Source: Oscillospiraceae bacterium
GTDB lineage: Bacteria > Bacillota_A > Clostridia > Oscillospirales > CAG-272
DNA length: 16,833 nucleotides
Direction of reading: 5' to 3'
Assembly (NCBI GenBank): GCA_015063335.1
Contig: SVUH01000030.1
Span: 1 to 16,833, forward strand
In this document: positions 1 through 8,859 of the stretch, piece by piece
How the letters are laid out: each line of letters begins with the position of its first letter
Numbering within the stretch: position 1 is the first letter of the stretch
Translations under genes and position numbers: made by a program
Notes under the pieces: generated by a model
The model's database searches: none
The model's input: only the letters and a program-made list of their open reading frames with translations
What the model was told of the DNA's origin: nothing

Positions 1-1
1 C

Positions 2-1027
2 GTCAGCGACGAGGGATATGGCAAAAATGAATATATCGAAACAACAAAGCCCCTTGTGGTAGTTACCGCCCCCGGCCCCGGAAGCGGAAAAATGGCTACG
101 TGCATGTCACAGCTTTACCACGACCACAAGCGCGGAATCAAGGCAGGATACGCGAAGTTTGAAACCTTCCCTATCTGGAATCTACCGCTTACCCACCCCG
201 TCAACATGGCATATGAGGCGGCTACCGTGGATTTAAGTGACGTTAATATGATAGACCCGTTCCACCTTGAAGCGACGGGAACGACGGCGGTAAACTACAA
301 CCGAGACATTGAAATATTCCCTGTTTTGCAGGCTATCTTCAGACAGATCTACGGCGAGTGCACCTATAAATCTCCCACCGACATGGGCGTAAACATGGCA
401 GGCTACTGCATTTTCGACGACAAGGCGGTTTGTGACGCCTCCAAAATGGAGATCGTTCGCAGATATTACGACACGCTCTGCCGTAAGAGAAACGGCATTG
501 CAGACGCCGAGGAGGTTTACAAGAGCGAGCTTATAATGAGCAAGGTCGGCGTTGACGTATCCTTCCGCCGTGTCGTTAAGGCGGCGCTTGATAAGGCAGA
601 GCTTACGGGCGAGCCTGCGGCGGCAATCGAGCTTGGTGACGGCACGATCGTTACTGGTAAGACCTCAAAGCTCATGGGCGCATCTGCTGCAGCGCTTTTG
701 AACGCTCTTAAGAGTCTTGGAGGAATTGACGAGTCTATTCTCCTGCTCCCTGCCGTTCTCATGGAGCCCTTGCAGAAGCTTAAGGTTGAAAATCTTGGCA
801 ACAACAATCCGCGTCTACACTCCGACGAGGTCCTTATCGCGCTTGCTATATCCGCAACCACCAATCCCGTTGCGGCAATGGCTATGGAGCAGCTTCCTAA
901 GCTCCGCGGCTGTCAGGCACACATCAGCGTAATGCTTTCAAACGTTGATAAAACCATATACAAAAAGCTTGGTATCGATCTCACAAGTGAGCCGATATAC
1001 GCAACAAAAAAGCTTTATCACAAATAA
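2..1027 (+). CDS. DUF1846 (UPF0371) family protein, C-terminal 341 residues; 5' end outside window
   Basis: The frame is open from the left edge to a TAA at 1025-1027, so this is the 3' part of a longer gene. The family is usually close to 500 residues, so about one third is missing. The fragment carries the family's well-conserved stretch beginning TAPGPGSGKMATCMSQLYHD, followed by FETFPIWNLPLTHPVN and, further on, DPFHLEATG. The GPGSGK segment looks like a phosphate-binding loop. No reaction has been settled for the family as far as I know, so none is assigned. A GTG at 56 could be mistaken for a start, but it lies inside conserved coding sequence and has no ribosome site. The protein looks soluble, with no signal peptide or membrane segment in the visible part. 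It is convergent with deoC, and both end at the same hairpin (1026-1070). Family call is confident; function is unknown. Confidence 0.88.
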   Translation, partial: VSDEGYGKNEYIETTKPLVVVTAPGPGSGKMATCMSQLYHDHKRGIKAGYAKFETFPIWNLPLTHPVNMAYEAATVDLSDVNMIDPFHLEATGTTAVNYNRDIEIFPVLQAIFRQIYGECTYKSPTDMGVNMAGYCIFDDKAVCDASKMEIVRRYYDTLCRKRNGIADAEEVYKSELIMSKVGVDVSFRRVVKAALDKAELTGEPAAAIELGDGTIVTGKTSKLMGASAAALLNALKSLGGIDESILLLPAVLMEPLQKLKVENLGNNNPRLHSDEVLIALAISATTNPVAAMAMEQLPKLRGCQAHISVMLSNVDKTIYKKLGIDLTSEPIYATKKLYHK

Positions 1028-1070
1028 AAAACGCTTCCGTCAACCAAAAAGGTTGACGGAAGCGTTTTTT
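1026..1070. terminator. bidirectional rho-independent terminator between DUF1846 gene and deoC
   Basis: A perfect 20-bp inverted repeat (1026-1045 with 1051-1070) flanks a 5-nt AAAAA loop. The GC-rich core is CGCTTCCGTCAACC. Each strand gives a stem followed by six T, so it can stop the plus-strand DUF1846 transcript and the minus-strand deoC transcript. It overlaps the last bases of both stop codons. Confidence 0.95.
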
Positions 1071-1737
1071 AATATTCGGATCTCGTTTTTTCGTTTTTCA
1101 TGATCGACACAAGCCGACTTGTACCAAGTCTCGACGCTCCAAGCTCGATAAATCTCTCAGCATCCTCAAACGACTTAATACCGCCTGCGGCTTTAATTTT
1201 CACATCGCTACCAATGTGCTTTGCGAAAAACTCAATATCAGCAAACGTTGCGCCGCCACCTGCAAATCCGGTTGAAGTCTTTATAAAGTCCGCGCCCGAC
1301 TCTGTGACTTTCTCACACATTTTTATCTTCTCGTCCTCTGTAAGCAGACAGGTTTCGATAATGACCTTTAAAATCTTATCGTTGCATACTTCCTTTATCT
1401 GCTTAATTTCGTCGCACACACGCTCGTAATATCCGTTTTTGACGTCGGTAAGATTGATAACCATATCTATCTCATCGGCACCGTCCTCTATTGCCGCCTT
1501 GGCTTCTGCACACTTAACAGCCGCCTTGTTATATCCGTTAGGAAAGCCTATTACGGTACAGACCGCAACCTTACCGCAAAGATATTCCTTGGCAAAGCGC
1601 ACGTAAGACGGCGGTATACAAACAGAGGCAACACCGTATTCCACGGCATCGTCACAGATTTCCTTTATCTGATCCTCTGTTGCGGTCTGCGACAAAAGCG
1701 TGTGATCAACCATAGAAAGAATTTTGTTTATATTCAT
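1069..1737 (-). CDS. deoC: deoxyribose-phosphate aldolase
   Basis: DeoC cleaves 2-deoxy-D-ribose 5-phosphate to glyceraldehyde 3-phosphate and acetaldehyde in the cytoplasm, the last step in using deoxynucleoside sugar as carbon. The 222-residue protein has the normal length for a bacterial class I aldolase with a TIM barrel. Family motifs are in place: DHTLL at the N-terminus (11-15), EIDMVIN with Asp91, KVIIET (124-129), the Schiff-base Lys153 in FIKTSTGF, and the second active-site Lys182 in IKAAGGI. The ATG at 1735-1737 overlaps the TGA of the upstream membrane-protein gene (ATGA), which implies translational coupling. It is the last gene of the topB-membrane protein-deoC cluster and ends at the terminator at 1026-1070. 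No other deoxynucleoside catabolic gene (deoA/pdp, deoB, cdd) is in view. Confidence 0.96.
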   Translation of the reverse strand: MNINKILSMVDHTLLSQTATEDQIKEICDDAVEYGVASVCIPPSYVRFAKEYLCGKVAVCTVIGFPNGYNKAAVKCAEAKAAIEDGADEIDMVINLTDVKNGYYERVCDEIKQIKEVCNDKILKVIIETCLLTEDEKIKMCEKVTESGADFIKTSTGFAGGGATFADIEFFAKHIGSDVKIKAAGGIKSFEDAERFIELGASRLGTSRLVSIMKNEKTRSEY

Positions 1738-3392
1738 GATGCTACCTCAGCAAAAGTCCAGCTTACAATATTCTTTATACTTTCATTAGTATCACTATCG
1801 GTGTACTTTATATCAAGCTTACTTCCCTCGTCTATAAGGAGAACGCCCTCGTCGTCGGCAACTGCTAACTTATAAAATACACCGTCCGCGTCCTTAAGAT
1901 AAATATAGCTCTCGCCGCCAAGAGTCAAGAATCTGATCTGACTTACCGTAACGGATTTTTCCTTAGTTTCTATGGAAATCTCGGGAGTACTGTCGGGGAT
2001 CTGGACATCGTTATCAATTATTCCCTCGTCCTTTAAAAGCTTTATATAAGCTTCCTTTGCTTCTGCCTGAGTTGTGCCCGTAGCAACGATGCTGTAATTT
2101 TCAACGTTTACAAGCGCATACAGCTTGACAAGTCCGCCCTTATCCTTAAGCACCATAATATAGGTAGCCTCACCTGATGCGTTAATCAAGGACGGGAATG
2201 ATGCAACGTAGCCCTTTTCCTGAACTGCGCCCTCCGCCGCATTCATAGCCGAATATTCCTCCGCTCCGATTACGGAGTAAAACTTATACTCACCCGTGCG
2301 CGCGTTACTTATTATAAATCCGATGTTACTTTCGTCGTTGCTTACAGAAGTAACTCCCGTAAAGAACCAAACGTCATCCTCGATTACGATATAACCGAAA
2401 TCGTCCGTCGTAACCTTGCAGTCCTTATTACCTATAATACTGTTCCAAAATCCGTTTGCAAGCGTTCCGTGCCAATCGTACTTTTGAGAAGCAAGCGTTC
2501 CCGTAAATACGTTATCTACCCAAGTAGGTACTTCAGAAAGCGCATAAAGCTCTGAAGTGCCGTCACAGGGGTTAAAAATAATGACCTCGTTTACGTCATA
2601 CGCGCCGAAGATCCCCACACGGGGAGCCATACAAGCGACGATATAATAAGGATTTCCCGCGTCGTCGATCTCAAAGGAAATATTTCCGAAGATCTTCGTA
2701 GGATATGAGAAGCGAAGCTTTCTGTGAAGGTCCTCGTTAAAATACGCACTTTCAACGTATTTCATAGGAGTTGACAGCTCGACGTATTCCGCAGAGCTGT
2801 TTACAGGATCGACCATGACCATTCCGGGAATTCCGTTTTCTCTGTTGTTCGCCCACTTAAAGAAATCAACGTACTCAAGGTTTACTATCTTTTGGGGCGC
2901 GCCCTTATAGTTTATCTGAACGTAGGTAGCACCGATCTGATACTGCGACACAACGTCAGCAAGATTTCCCATTGCACGCTTACCGTACATTTCCGCCGAA
3001 GCCGAATCCATGAGAGCTATATTCGTAACAAGTCCCGATTCGGGCATATCCTCCTCGAAAACAGCCTCGTTTACGGTTATTATATTCGAATACTTCTCTG
3101 CATTAAAGAATGTTGAGGAAATTATATTTCCTACGATCAGGACCACGACCGGTATAGCTATGACCACAGCAACGATCTTTGCACCCTTCAAGGATTCCTT
3201 GATCCCCGCACCCTTGACATTCTTCAATCCAAGAACGATGTAGACAGCACTCCAAATAATAGTAGCCGCTATTATATACATCCAAAGCTCTTGATTAAAT
3301 ACGTTTATAGCAGGCAATACAACGTAAAATCCTACTGCCGCAAATATAAACGTAATTATACTTGCGATAATTATTCTCGTACTCTTTTTCAT
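1734..3392 (-). CDS. membrane-anchored protein of unknown function, 552 residues
   Basis: I do not recognise a characterised family. The N-terminus has three likely membrane segments at about residues 7-28, 36-56 and 71-93, with a Lys-rich loop (57-73) between the second and third. The remaining roughly 455 residues are hydrophilic, rich in aromatic and acidic residues and in beta-prone sequence. Examples are the run [20 protein letters not shown] (about 230-249) and a distinct C-terminal stretch from about 470. The arrangement suggests a large domain outside the membrane, though topology cannot be proved by eye. The start ATG has a good ribosome site (AAAAGGAGA). The gene begins 17 nt after topB and overlaps deoC by 4 nt, so it sits in their transcript. 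Sharing an operon with topB and deoC does not suggest a function. No catalytic motif, lipobox or zinc-binding pattern stands out. Confidence 0.85.
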   Translation of the reverse strand: MKKSTRIIIASIITFIFAAVGFYVVLPAINVFNQELWMYIIAATIIWSAVYIVLGLKNVKGAGIKESLKGAKIVAVVIAIPVVVLIVGNIISSTFFNAEKYSNIITVNEAVFEEDMPESGLVTNIALMDSASAEMYGKRAMGNLADVVSQYQIGATYVQINYKGAPQKIVNLEYVDFFKWANNRENGIPGMVMVDPVNSSAEYVELSTPMKYVESAYFNEDLHRKLRFSYPTKIFGNISFEIDDAGNPYYIVACMAPRVGIFGAYDVNEVIIFNPCDGTSELYALSEVPTWVDNVFTGTLASQKYDWHGTLANGFWNSIIGNKDCKVTTDDFGYIVIEDDVWFFTGVTSVSNDESNIGFIISNARTGEYKFYSVIGAEEYSAMNAAEGAVQEKGYVASFPSLINASGEATYIMVLKDKGGLVKLYALVNVENYSIVATGTTQAEAKEAYIKLLKDEGIIDNDVQIPDSTPEISIETKEKSVTVSQIRFLTLGGESYIYLKDADGVFYKLAVADDEGVLLIDEGSKLDIKYTDSDTNESIKNIVSWTFAEVAS

Positions 3393-3409
3393 ATTTTTCT
3401 CCTTTTATA

Positions 3410-5530
3410 TCACTGCATAGCAGGTGCATCGTCAAAATCAAATACGCACTTGCCGTCAACCATTTTAAGATATGCGTCAAAGGTGTTGCCCTTTTTGGAC
3501 ACAAAGCCCTGAATTTTAGATGAGCGACCGCTCTCAAGCAACAGTCTTGCATTCGAGACGGAAATAACTCTGCCGCAAAGAGACGTCCAGATCGTCAGCT
3601 TACACCCATTTTTATATCCCGCGCAACCGTAAGCAAATTTTCCTCTTTTAACGTCGCTTCCGCAAAGAGGACACTTGCCTATAACGTCACCGTAAAATCC
3701 GATATCCGTATCCGTTTCTGGAGGCTTTTGTTTGGTAGAAAAGTATCCCCTTATCTCGTCCTTGGCAAGCGTAACGGTATCATCGACTGCCATTTCGTTT
3801 TTATAAACTCGCTTTAACGCCTTACCCATTTCCGAGGTCTTGAACTTATCCATATTTATATTCAGTCTGTCAAGGGACTCTATCATATATATTCCATCGG
3901 GAAGAATGGTATATACGTCCTTTTTGAGCTGAATGTAATTACTTTTTCTTGCGTTATCAATAATTCCCGTACGTGTTGCCTCTGTGCCAAGCTCCACACC
4001 GTCAAGCATAGCGCGATATTCCTCTCTGTCATCCGCTCCCATGCTATCGTCTATTGCGTTCTTTTCCTCTCTGAAAGGATTTTTCAGATAATTATTGAGC
4101 GTTTCGATAGTATAGTGCTTTGGAGGAGACGTCTCCTTCTCGCACGGCTTAAAACAGATGTTTACAACGTCGCCCTTTTTGAGGTCGGGCAATATCTTAT
4201 CCTTTTGGGTTGAATCGTCATATTTCATCCAACCCTTTTCCTTGATCGACAAGCCTTTAAGCAAGAAATCCTCAAGCTCACCAACGCTTACCGTCATCTC
4301 AACCTTTTCGACAATGCAATCCTCAGCGCAGAAAACTGCAATAAAACGGCGGAACACGGTAGAATAGACCTGTCTTTCAGCTTGGGAAAGTCTGTTTTTG
4401 TCGGGAATTTTATAAGTAGGTGTTATTGCGGAGTGAGATTCTATTTTAGAGTCGTCAAATATAGTTTTCTTATCCTTAAAGGTAACGGGATAACCGAGCT
4501 TTACGCAGTTGTCAAGTATCTTTCTGACCTTAGATTTCTCTGCGGTGGCAAGATACTCGGAATTAGTACGCGGATAGGTCAAAAAGCCCTCTTCGTAAAG
4601 CTTCTGCACGATCTCAAGGCTCTCGGCCATAGACATCTTATACTTCTTTCCAAGCACGTTCTGAAGCTTTGAGAGTGAATACAGCTTACCGCATGAGAGC
4701 GTGTCCTTTTTGCGCTTGAGCGAGGTTACAATCGCTTGCTGTGCATTATATTCTCTGCATTTCTGCTCTGCCGCGCTGAATTTATTGCCGTCAAAGCGAA
4801 GCTTGCTGTTAAGCTCCACGACCTCTCCGTTAGTTTCTTCCTTGCTTGAAATAGAATAATATTTTTCGGGCACGAAGTTCTTAATCGCCATATCGCGCTC
4901 ATAAATAGCACGCACGATAGGCACGATAACTCTGCCTACGCGAAGGAGCGTACCCGTCCTGAGCGTCGCGTAGCGCGTAAGATTTACGCCGTAAAGCCAA
5001 TCTATATACGTTCTGGCATACCCCTCGTTTGCAAGGCTGTCGTAGTCTCCGTCGTCCTTCATATCGGCAAACGCGGCGGCAACCGTCTCGGGAGTCTGAT
5101 CGGGAAGCCAAAGTCTTTTTATCCTTTTTGGAGATCTGAGTGCGTAATTTATACAGTTGCGGACAATGATCTCTCCCTCGCGGTCTGCGTCTCCCGCATT
5201 CACGATAGTATCAACGTCATCTCTGTTGCAAAGTGTCTCGATAATTTTAAACTGCTTTAAAATACCGCTGTCTGGCTGCTTGTCCTTATCCTTGCGCAAC
5301 TCATATTTGAAAGTATCAGGTAAGCAAGGCAAATTCTCCATTGTCCAGAAGCTCTGTCCCTCCGGTCTTGGATTATAGTATTCAATATCAGCAAGAGAAA
5401 AGAGGTGTCCGAATGCCCAGCTGATAAGGCAGTCGTTACCCTCAAGATACCCGTCTCGGCGCTTAAACTCACCAAGTCCTGCGGCAATGTTTCTGCCAAG
5501 ACTCGGCTTCTCTGCGATTATCAGTACCAT
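3410..5530 (-). CDS. topB: DNA topoisomerase III (type IA)
   Basis: This type IA topoisomerase relaxes negative supercoils and decatenates single-stranded or gapped DNA by a 5'-phosphotyrosine intermediate. Numbered from the ATG at 5530 (706 residues), the TOPRIM domain opens with IIAEKPSLGRNIA and carries the acidic set in NAGDADREGE (Asp114, Asp116, Glu118, Glu120). The catalytic Tyr319 lies in LTYPRTNSEYL, followed by SHSAITPT (about 365-372) and GTEATRTGII (about 515-524). The C-terminus has one Cys4 cluster (620, 623, 636, 643) and a final GFVSKKG...FDAYL segment like the short repeat at the end of many TopB proteins. Starting at TTG 5542 would add four residues, but that codon abuts the ribosome site; GGAGGGGG sits directly before ATG 5530. 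No convincing promoter lies between it and the gene upstream, so read-through past the hairpin at 5564-5593 may supply transcription. TopB also occurs on conjugative elements, but nothing else here suggests one. Confidence 0.96.
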   Translation of the reverse strand: MVLIIAEKPSLGRNIAAGLGEFKRRDGYLEGNDCLISWAFGHLFSLADIEYYNPRPEGQSFWTMENLPCLPDTFKYELRKDKDKQPDSGILKQFKIIETLCNRDDVDTIVNAGDADREGEIIVRNCINYALRSPKRIKRLWLPDQTPETVAAAFADMKDDGDYDSLANEGYARTYIDWLYGVNLTRYATLRTGTLLRVGRVIVPIVRAIYERDMAIKNFVPEKYYSISSKEETNGEVVELNSKLRFDGNKFSAAEQKCREYNAQQAIVTSLKRKKDTLSCGKLYSLSKLQNVLGKKYKMSMAESLEIVQKLYEEGFLTYPRTNSEYLATAEKSKVRKILDNCVKLGYPVTFKDKKTIFDDSKIESHSAITPTYKIPDKNRLSQAERQVYSTVFRRFIAVFCAEDCIVEKVEMTVSVGELEDFLLKGLSIKEKGWMKYDDSTQKDKILPDLKKGDVVNICFKPCEKETSPPKHYTIETLNNYLKNPFREEKNAIDDSMGADDREEYRAMLDGVELGTEATRTGIIDNARKSNYIQLKKDVYTILPDGIYMIESLDRLNINMDKFKTSEMGKALKRVYKNEMAVDDTVTLAKDEIRGYFSTKQKPPETDTDIGFYGDVIGKCPLCGSDVKRGKFAYGCAGYKNGCKLTIWTSLCGRVISVSNARLLLESGRSSKIQGFVSKKGNTFDAYLKMVDGKCVFDFDDAPAMQ

Positions 5531-5563
5531 TTCCCCCTCCAAAATTGCATAAAGATTTTAATA

Positions 5564-5593
5564 AAGCCTTCGGCGCAAGATTGCCGAAGGCTT
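5564..5593 (-). terminator. probable terminator after the small P-loop gene
   Basis: An 11-bp perfect stem (AAGCCTTCGGC, 5564-5574, with 5583-5593) closes an 8-nt loop and lies 30 nt after the stop of the P-loop gene. On the minus strand it is followed by TTTATTAAAA, a short and interrupted T tract, so termination may be partial. Partial read-through would fit topB lacking an obvious promoter. Confidence 0.7.
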
Positions 5594-5623
5594 ATTAGTT
5601 TAAATTATTTAAGTATTCAACAA

Positions 5624-6031
5624 TTAAAGATACTTCTTAACAGTCTCGCTTGCTTCCTCGGTGGGAATGGAAGACGTGATGGTGATCTTTACGTTAAGCT
5701 TTGCAGAGAGAGCGTTGATCTCCTCTACGAACTTATCAAAAGAAGCCATATCGTTATTGCATATCTTAAGTGCGGAATCAATGAACAGATCCGTTACGTC
5801 ATGGTTGCTTGCAAGAATACCTGCAACAAAGCCGTAGAGCGACTGTGCGTCACAAACAAAATACTCCTCAACGTCAATAAGTCTTGCTTTATACTTTACA
5901 TCATAACGAAGCTTCGTACCCTTTTCAATACAAACAACGTCACCATGAGAATTTTCAACTGCGGCATTTACCAAGTTGATGAGATTTTTGGTTTTTCCAG
6001 TGCCTTTTACACCGATGATCAATTTTAACAT
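5624..6031 (-). CDS. small P-loop NTP-binding protein of unknown role
   Basis: The 135-residue protein opens with a Walker A motif, GVKGTGKT (7-14), directly after the first beta strand (MLKLII). LFIDSA (82-87) is a plausible Walker B strand, and KITITSSIP (115-123) could be a sensor strand. The whole protein is about one small Rossmann-like ATPase core, with no DNA-binding or membrane segment. Similar short Clostridia proteins are sometimes labelled PilT-like from the P-loop alone; I see no type IV pilus context, so I do not accept that label. It is preceded by a good ribosome site (GGAGGT, 5 nt before ATG) and its own promoter (6076-6104), and followed by a likely terminator, so it seems to be a single-gene unit. 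Nucleotide binding is inferred from the motif; partner and process are unknown. Confidence 0.85.
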   Translation of the reverse strand: MLKLIIGVKGTGKTKNLINLVNAAVENSHGDVVCIEKGTKLRYDVKYKARLIDVEEYFVCDAQSLYGFVAGILASNHDVTDLFIDSALKICNNDMASFDKFVEEINALSAKLNVKITITSSIPTEEASETVKKYL

Positions 6032-6075
6032 TCCGGACCTCCGTAAAAATTATTGCAGACGTACTGCTCACTTAT

Positions 6076-6104
6076 ATTATAACTCAAAATTGTAAATTTT
6101 GCAA
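6076..6104 (-). promoter_or_regulatory. sigma-A type promoter of the small P-loop gene
   Basis: On the minus strand, TTGCAA (6099-6104) and a perfect TATAAT (6076-6081) are separated by 17 bp. The start ATG is about 45 nt downstream of the -10 box. A 7-bp inverted repeat, CAAAATT-GTA-AATTTTG (6085-6101), fills most of the spacer. Confidence 0.7.
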
Positions 6105-6127
6105 TAGCAAATTTCAAAAAAACTCAA

Positions 6128-7468
6128 TTATTTTAATCTTTCTTCCAATTCTTTTTTCTGTGCCTCGTAGCCGGGCTTTCCAAGCAGAGCAAACATGTTC
6201 TTTTTGTATGCCTCAACACCGGGCTGGTTGAAGGGATTTACGCCCAGAACATAGCCTGAAACACCGCAAGCGAATTCGAAGAAGTAGATGAGATGTCCCA
6301 TAGAGTACGCGCTTCTGTCCTCAAGCTCGATGAGCATATTGGGAGCTCCGCCGTCAACGTGCGCGAGTATAGTTCCCTTCATTGCCATCTTGTTGACCTC
6401 GTTAAGGTCAACGCCGGCAAGGAAGTTAAGACCGTCTACGTTTGCCTCGTCGTAAGGAATTGCGCGCTTCTCCTCCTCGTCTGTAACGGACACTACCGTT
6501 TCAAAGAGATTGCGCGTACCGTCCTGAATGAACTGACCGAGAGAGTGCAGATCCGTAGAGAAAATAACGGAACCTGGGAAAAGTCCCTTGTTATCCTTAC
6601 CCTCGCTCTCGCCGTAAAGCTGCTTCCACCATTCGTTAAACATAGCCGCATAGGGCTCGTAGCTTACCATTATTTCAGTAGCCTTGCCACCACGGTACAT
6701 AAGGTTACGGTATGCAACGTACTTCATGCAATCGCTCTCATCAATATCCGCAGTTGCGGTATACTGCTTTGCGGCGTCAGATGCGCCCTTCATAAGCATG
6801 CCGATATCAATTCCCGCAACGGCGATAGGAAGCAGACCTACTGCGGTGAGGACTGAGAAGCGTCCGCCAACGTTATCCGGAACCACGAAGGTCTCGTAGC
6901 CCGACTCGTCGGAGAACTTCTTAAGCGTTCCCTTTTCCTTATCGGTGGTTACAAAGATTCTCTCCCTTGCTCCGTCCTTGCCGTACTTTCTTTCAAGAAG
7001 CTCGCGGAACAAACGGAATGCGACCGCGGGCTCGGTGGTCGTTCCCGACTTTGAGATAACGTTAATGCAAACGTCCTTACCCTCGCAAATCTGGAGAAGC
7101 TCGTTCATAGCCTGCGCGCTTATATTACAGCCCGAGAAATATATATCGGGAGTGTCCTTTTTAACGCTGTTATACATAGGAGATTTAAGAAATTCGATGA
7201 CCGCTCTTGCTCCGAGGTAAGAGCCGCCGATTCCTATTACTATAAATACGTCGCAAGACTTCTGTATCTTCTTTGCAGCAGCCTCTATTCTTACGAACTC
7301 ATCCTTATCGTAATCGTCGGGAAGAGTTATCCAACCGAGAAAGTCGTTTCCCTCGCCCGTTTTTGCAAGAAGCTTTGCGTGCGCATCGTTAATTTCGCTT
7401 TGAATTGCCTTAAGATCGCTTCCATTTATAAAAGGTCTTATATACTTGTCATTTAATTTGAGTGTCAT
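6128..7468 (-). CDS. pgi: glucose-6-phosphate isomerase
   Basis: Pgi interconverts glucose 6-phosphate and fructose 6-phosphate in glycolysis and gluconeogenesis. Numbered from ATG 7468 (446 residues, the usual length of the shorter Bacillus-type enzymes), the sequence has the sugar-phosphate loop [11 protein letters not shown] (about 78-88), SKSGTTTE (139-146), and the first family signature [14 protein letters not shown] (from about 198). The catalytic Glu287 is in YGESEGK, His308 in STDLHSLGQ, and the second signature [13 protein letters not shown] carries the catalytic Lys422. The TTG at 7480 would add four residues, but it overlaps the G-run ribosome site (GGGGGA) that serves the ATG. 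No terminator hairpin is evident after the stop; the next gene has its own promoter. Confidence 0.97.
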   Translation of the reverse strand: MTLKLNDKYIRPFINGSDLKAIQSEINDAHAKLLAKTGEGNDFLGWITLPDDYDKDEFVRIEAAAKKIQKSCDVFIVIGIGGSYLGARAVIEFLKSPMYNSVKKDTPDIYFSGCNISAQAMNELLQICEGKDVCINVISKSGTTTEPAVAFRLFRELLERKYGKDGARERIFVTTDKEKGTLKKFSDESGYETFVVPDNVGGRFSVLTAVGLLPIAVAGIDIGMLMKGASDAAKQYTATADIDESDCMKYVAYRNLMYRGGKATEIMVSYEPYAAMFNEWWKQLYGESEGKDNKGLFPGSVIFSTDLHSLGQFIQDGTRNLFETVVSVTDEEEKRAIPYDEANVDGLNFLAGVDLNEVNKMAMKGTILAHVDGGAPNMLIELEDRSAYSMGHLIYFFEFACGVSGYVLGVNPFNQPGVEAYKKNMFALLGKPGYEAQKKELEERLK

Positions 7469-7537
7469 AATTTCCCCCAAAGTAATTTATTATGGATTAT
7501 TATATAACACTTCTATCTTTTATTCTATAATATTCCT

Positions 7538-7565
7538 ATAATAAAGTGTGATATTTTTGTAACAA
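7538..7565 (-). promoter_or_regulatory. pgi: possible promoter of pgi
   Basis: On the minus strand, TTGTTA (7560-7565) and TATTAT (7538-7543) are 16 bp apart, about 70 nt before the pgi ATG. The region is very AT-rich, so chance matches are likely. A second TATAAT closer to the gene lacks a good -35 box. Confidence 0.4.
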
Positions 7566-7609
7566 TTTGTTTTTTTATATATAATTTGGGGGATTTTCGC
7601 AAAAATTCT

Positions 7610-8767
7610 TCAACACATGCAGATCCTTGCAAAGAGGCGGATCAAAATATCCGAAAATCTTATAGTCTCTACGTTCTCGACGGTTATTATTTTCGCGCTC
7701 CCGAGTGTCTCTCCACTCACCTTGTACGTCACCGTTCCTATCTGACTTCCCTTTGCAAGAGGTGCTTTTAGTACGTCATCAAGCTCTACGGTCTTTTCGA
7801 CCTTATCGGCATGCTTTTTATTTATCACACACACAAATTCCTCCTCAACAGCACGGCAAAAATCATTTCTCCCTCCGCTTACCGATATCCTATGCTCCTC
7901 GGGCTGACTCCTGAAAACCGTAAAATTTGAAAATCCGTAATTCAGAAGTGCAACGGCAGCGCTGTTTCTCGCGTCTCTGCCCGACGAGCCCATAATAACG
8001 GCAATAAGAGTCATACCGTCCCGCTCCGCGGTTGCAGTGATACAAAATCCCGCCTTGCTAGTAGATCCCGTTTTGAGCCCCGTCGCGCCCTCGTAAAAGC
8101 GTATTAGTCTATTGGTATTCGTAAGTCCGAATGCTCCGTCACGTACCGTGTCCATCCATATTCGGCTGTATTCGGTTATCTTCGGATATTTTATAAGCTC
8201 ACGTGACATTATCGCGATATCCATAGCTGACGTCAAATGATTTTTCGTGGTGTCGTCAAGTCCGTTCGTGTTCTCAAACATAGTATTTTCCATTCCGAGC
8301 TCACGCGCACGAGCGTTCATCATCTCGACGAATGCCTCCTCTGTTCCCGCAACCGCCTCGGCGAGGACCACGGCGGCATCGTTTGCAGATGCAATTATAA
8401 CGCTTTTTAAGAGATCCTCGACTGACATTTGCTCTCCCACCTCAAGAAATATCTGCGAGCCGCCCATGGAGCATGCATGCTCGCTTGCGCTTAGCATATC
8501 CGTATATTTAAGCTTCCCGTCATTTATTGCTTCCATAACTAAAAGAAGCGTCATGACCTTTGTAACGGATGCGGGCGGCAGCGCCTCGTTTTCGTTTTTT
8601 GCGTACAAAATCTTTCCCGTCGAGGCTTCCATTAGAATTGCCGATTTACAGTCAAGCTCAAGATTCGGATATGAGGTGTTCTCCGCGCTCGCACAGAGCG
8701 TACACGGAACGATCACGCACGACAGCGCTACGATCAACGCTATAATTTTGATAATTCCCTTTTTCAT
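7610..8767 (-). CDS. D-alanyl-D-alanine carboxypeptidase (penicillin-binding protein 5/DacF type)
   Basis: This secreted serine DD-carboxypeptidase removes the terminal D-Ala from peptidoglycan pentapeptides, limiting cross-linking. The 385-residue protein has a typical signal peptide (positive MKK, hydrophobic core, likely cleavage after CASA at about 28). The three active-site motifs of the family are present: SVTK with nucleophile Ser67 and Lys70, SAN at 127-129, and KTG at 232-234. A smaller C-terminal beta domain follows from about 280, as in PBP5, and the last residues (ILIRLFARICMC) could form the usual amphipathic membrane anchor. The start ATG has a GGAGG ribosome site. Bacillus has several paralogues (dacA, dacF, dacB) that I cannot separate by eye, so no symbol is given. 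The gene follows the recR terminator; its own promoter is not clear. Confidence 0.94.
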   Translation of the reverse strand: MKKGIIKIIALIVALSCVIVPCTLCASAENTSYPNLELDCKSAILMEASTGKILYAKNENEALPPASVTKVMTLLLVMEAINDGKLKYTDMLSASEHACSMGGSQIFLEVGEQMSVEDLLKSVIIASANDAAVVLAEAVAGTEEAFVEMMNARARELGMENTMFENTNGLDDTTKNHLTSAMDIAIMSRELIKYPKITEYSRIWMDTVRDGAFGLTNTNRLIRFYEGATGLKTGSTSKAGFCITATAERDGMTLIAVIMGSSGRDARNSAAVALLNYGFSNFTVFRSQPEEHRISVSGGRNDFCRAVEEEFVCVINKKHADKVEKTVELDDVLKAPLAKGSQIGTVTYKVSGETLGSAKIITVENVETIRFSDILIRLFARICMC

Positions 8768-8821
8768 ATATTGCCTCCATTATTTATTGTTTAACACAAT
8801 ATATGCAAAAAAAGAAAAATA

Positions 8822-8850
8822 TAAAACCCTGTGACAGGCACAGGGTTTTA
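8822..8850 (-). terminator. rho-independent terminator of the dnaX-ebfC-recR unit
   Basis: A perfect 12-bp stem (TAAAACCCTGTG, 8822-8833, with 8839-8850) and 5-nt loop lie 9 nt after the recR stop. On the minus strand the stem runs into a T-rich tail, TTTTATATTTTTCTTTTTTT. Confidence 0.92.
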
Positions 8851-8859
8851 TAATAAAAT

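Noticed and set aside
3410..5530. topB as a sign of an integrative conjugative element
   Set aside because: No relaxase, conjugation, integrase or attachment-site signature is nearby; the neighbours are housekeeping genes.
5531..5623. Possible topB promoter (TTGAAT with TAATAA, 17 bp apart)
   Set aside because: The -10 match is only three of six and the region is AT-rich, so it is not better than chance.
5405..6028. 207-codon plus-strand open frame opposite topB and the P-loop gene
   Set aside because: It crosses the antisense of two well-supported genes and their terminator, and its protein resembles nothing. It is a shadow frame.
8785..8801. Inverted repeat TATTGT-TTAAC-ACAATA before the carboxypeptidase gene
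   Set aside because: Six-bp AT-rich arms occur readily by chance, and no promoter with good boxes is associated with it.
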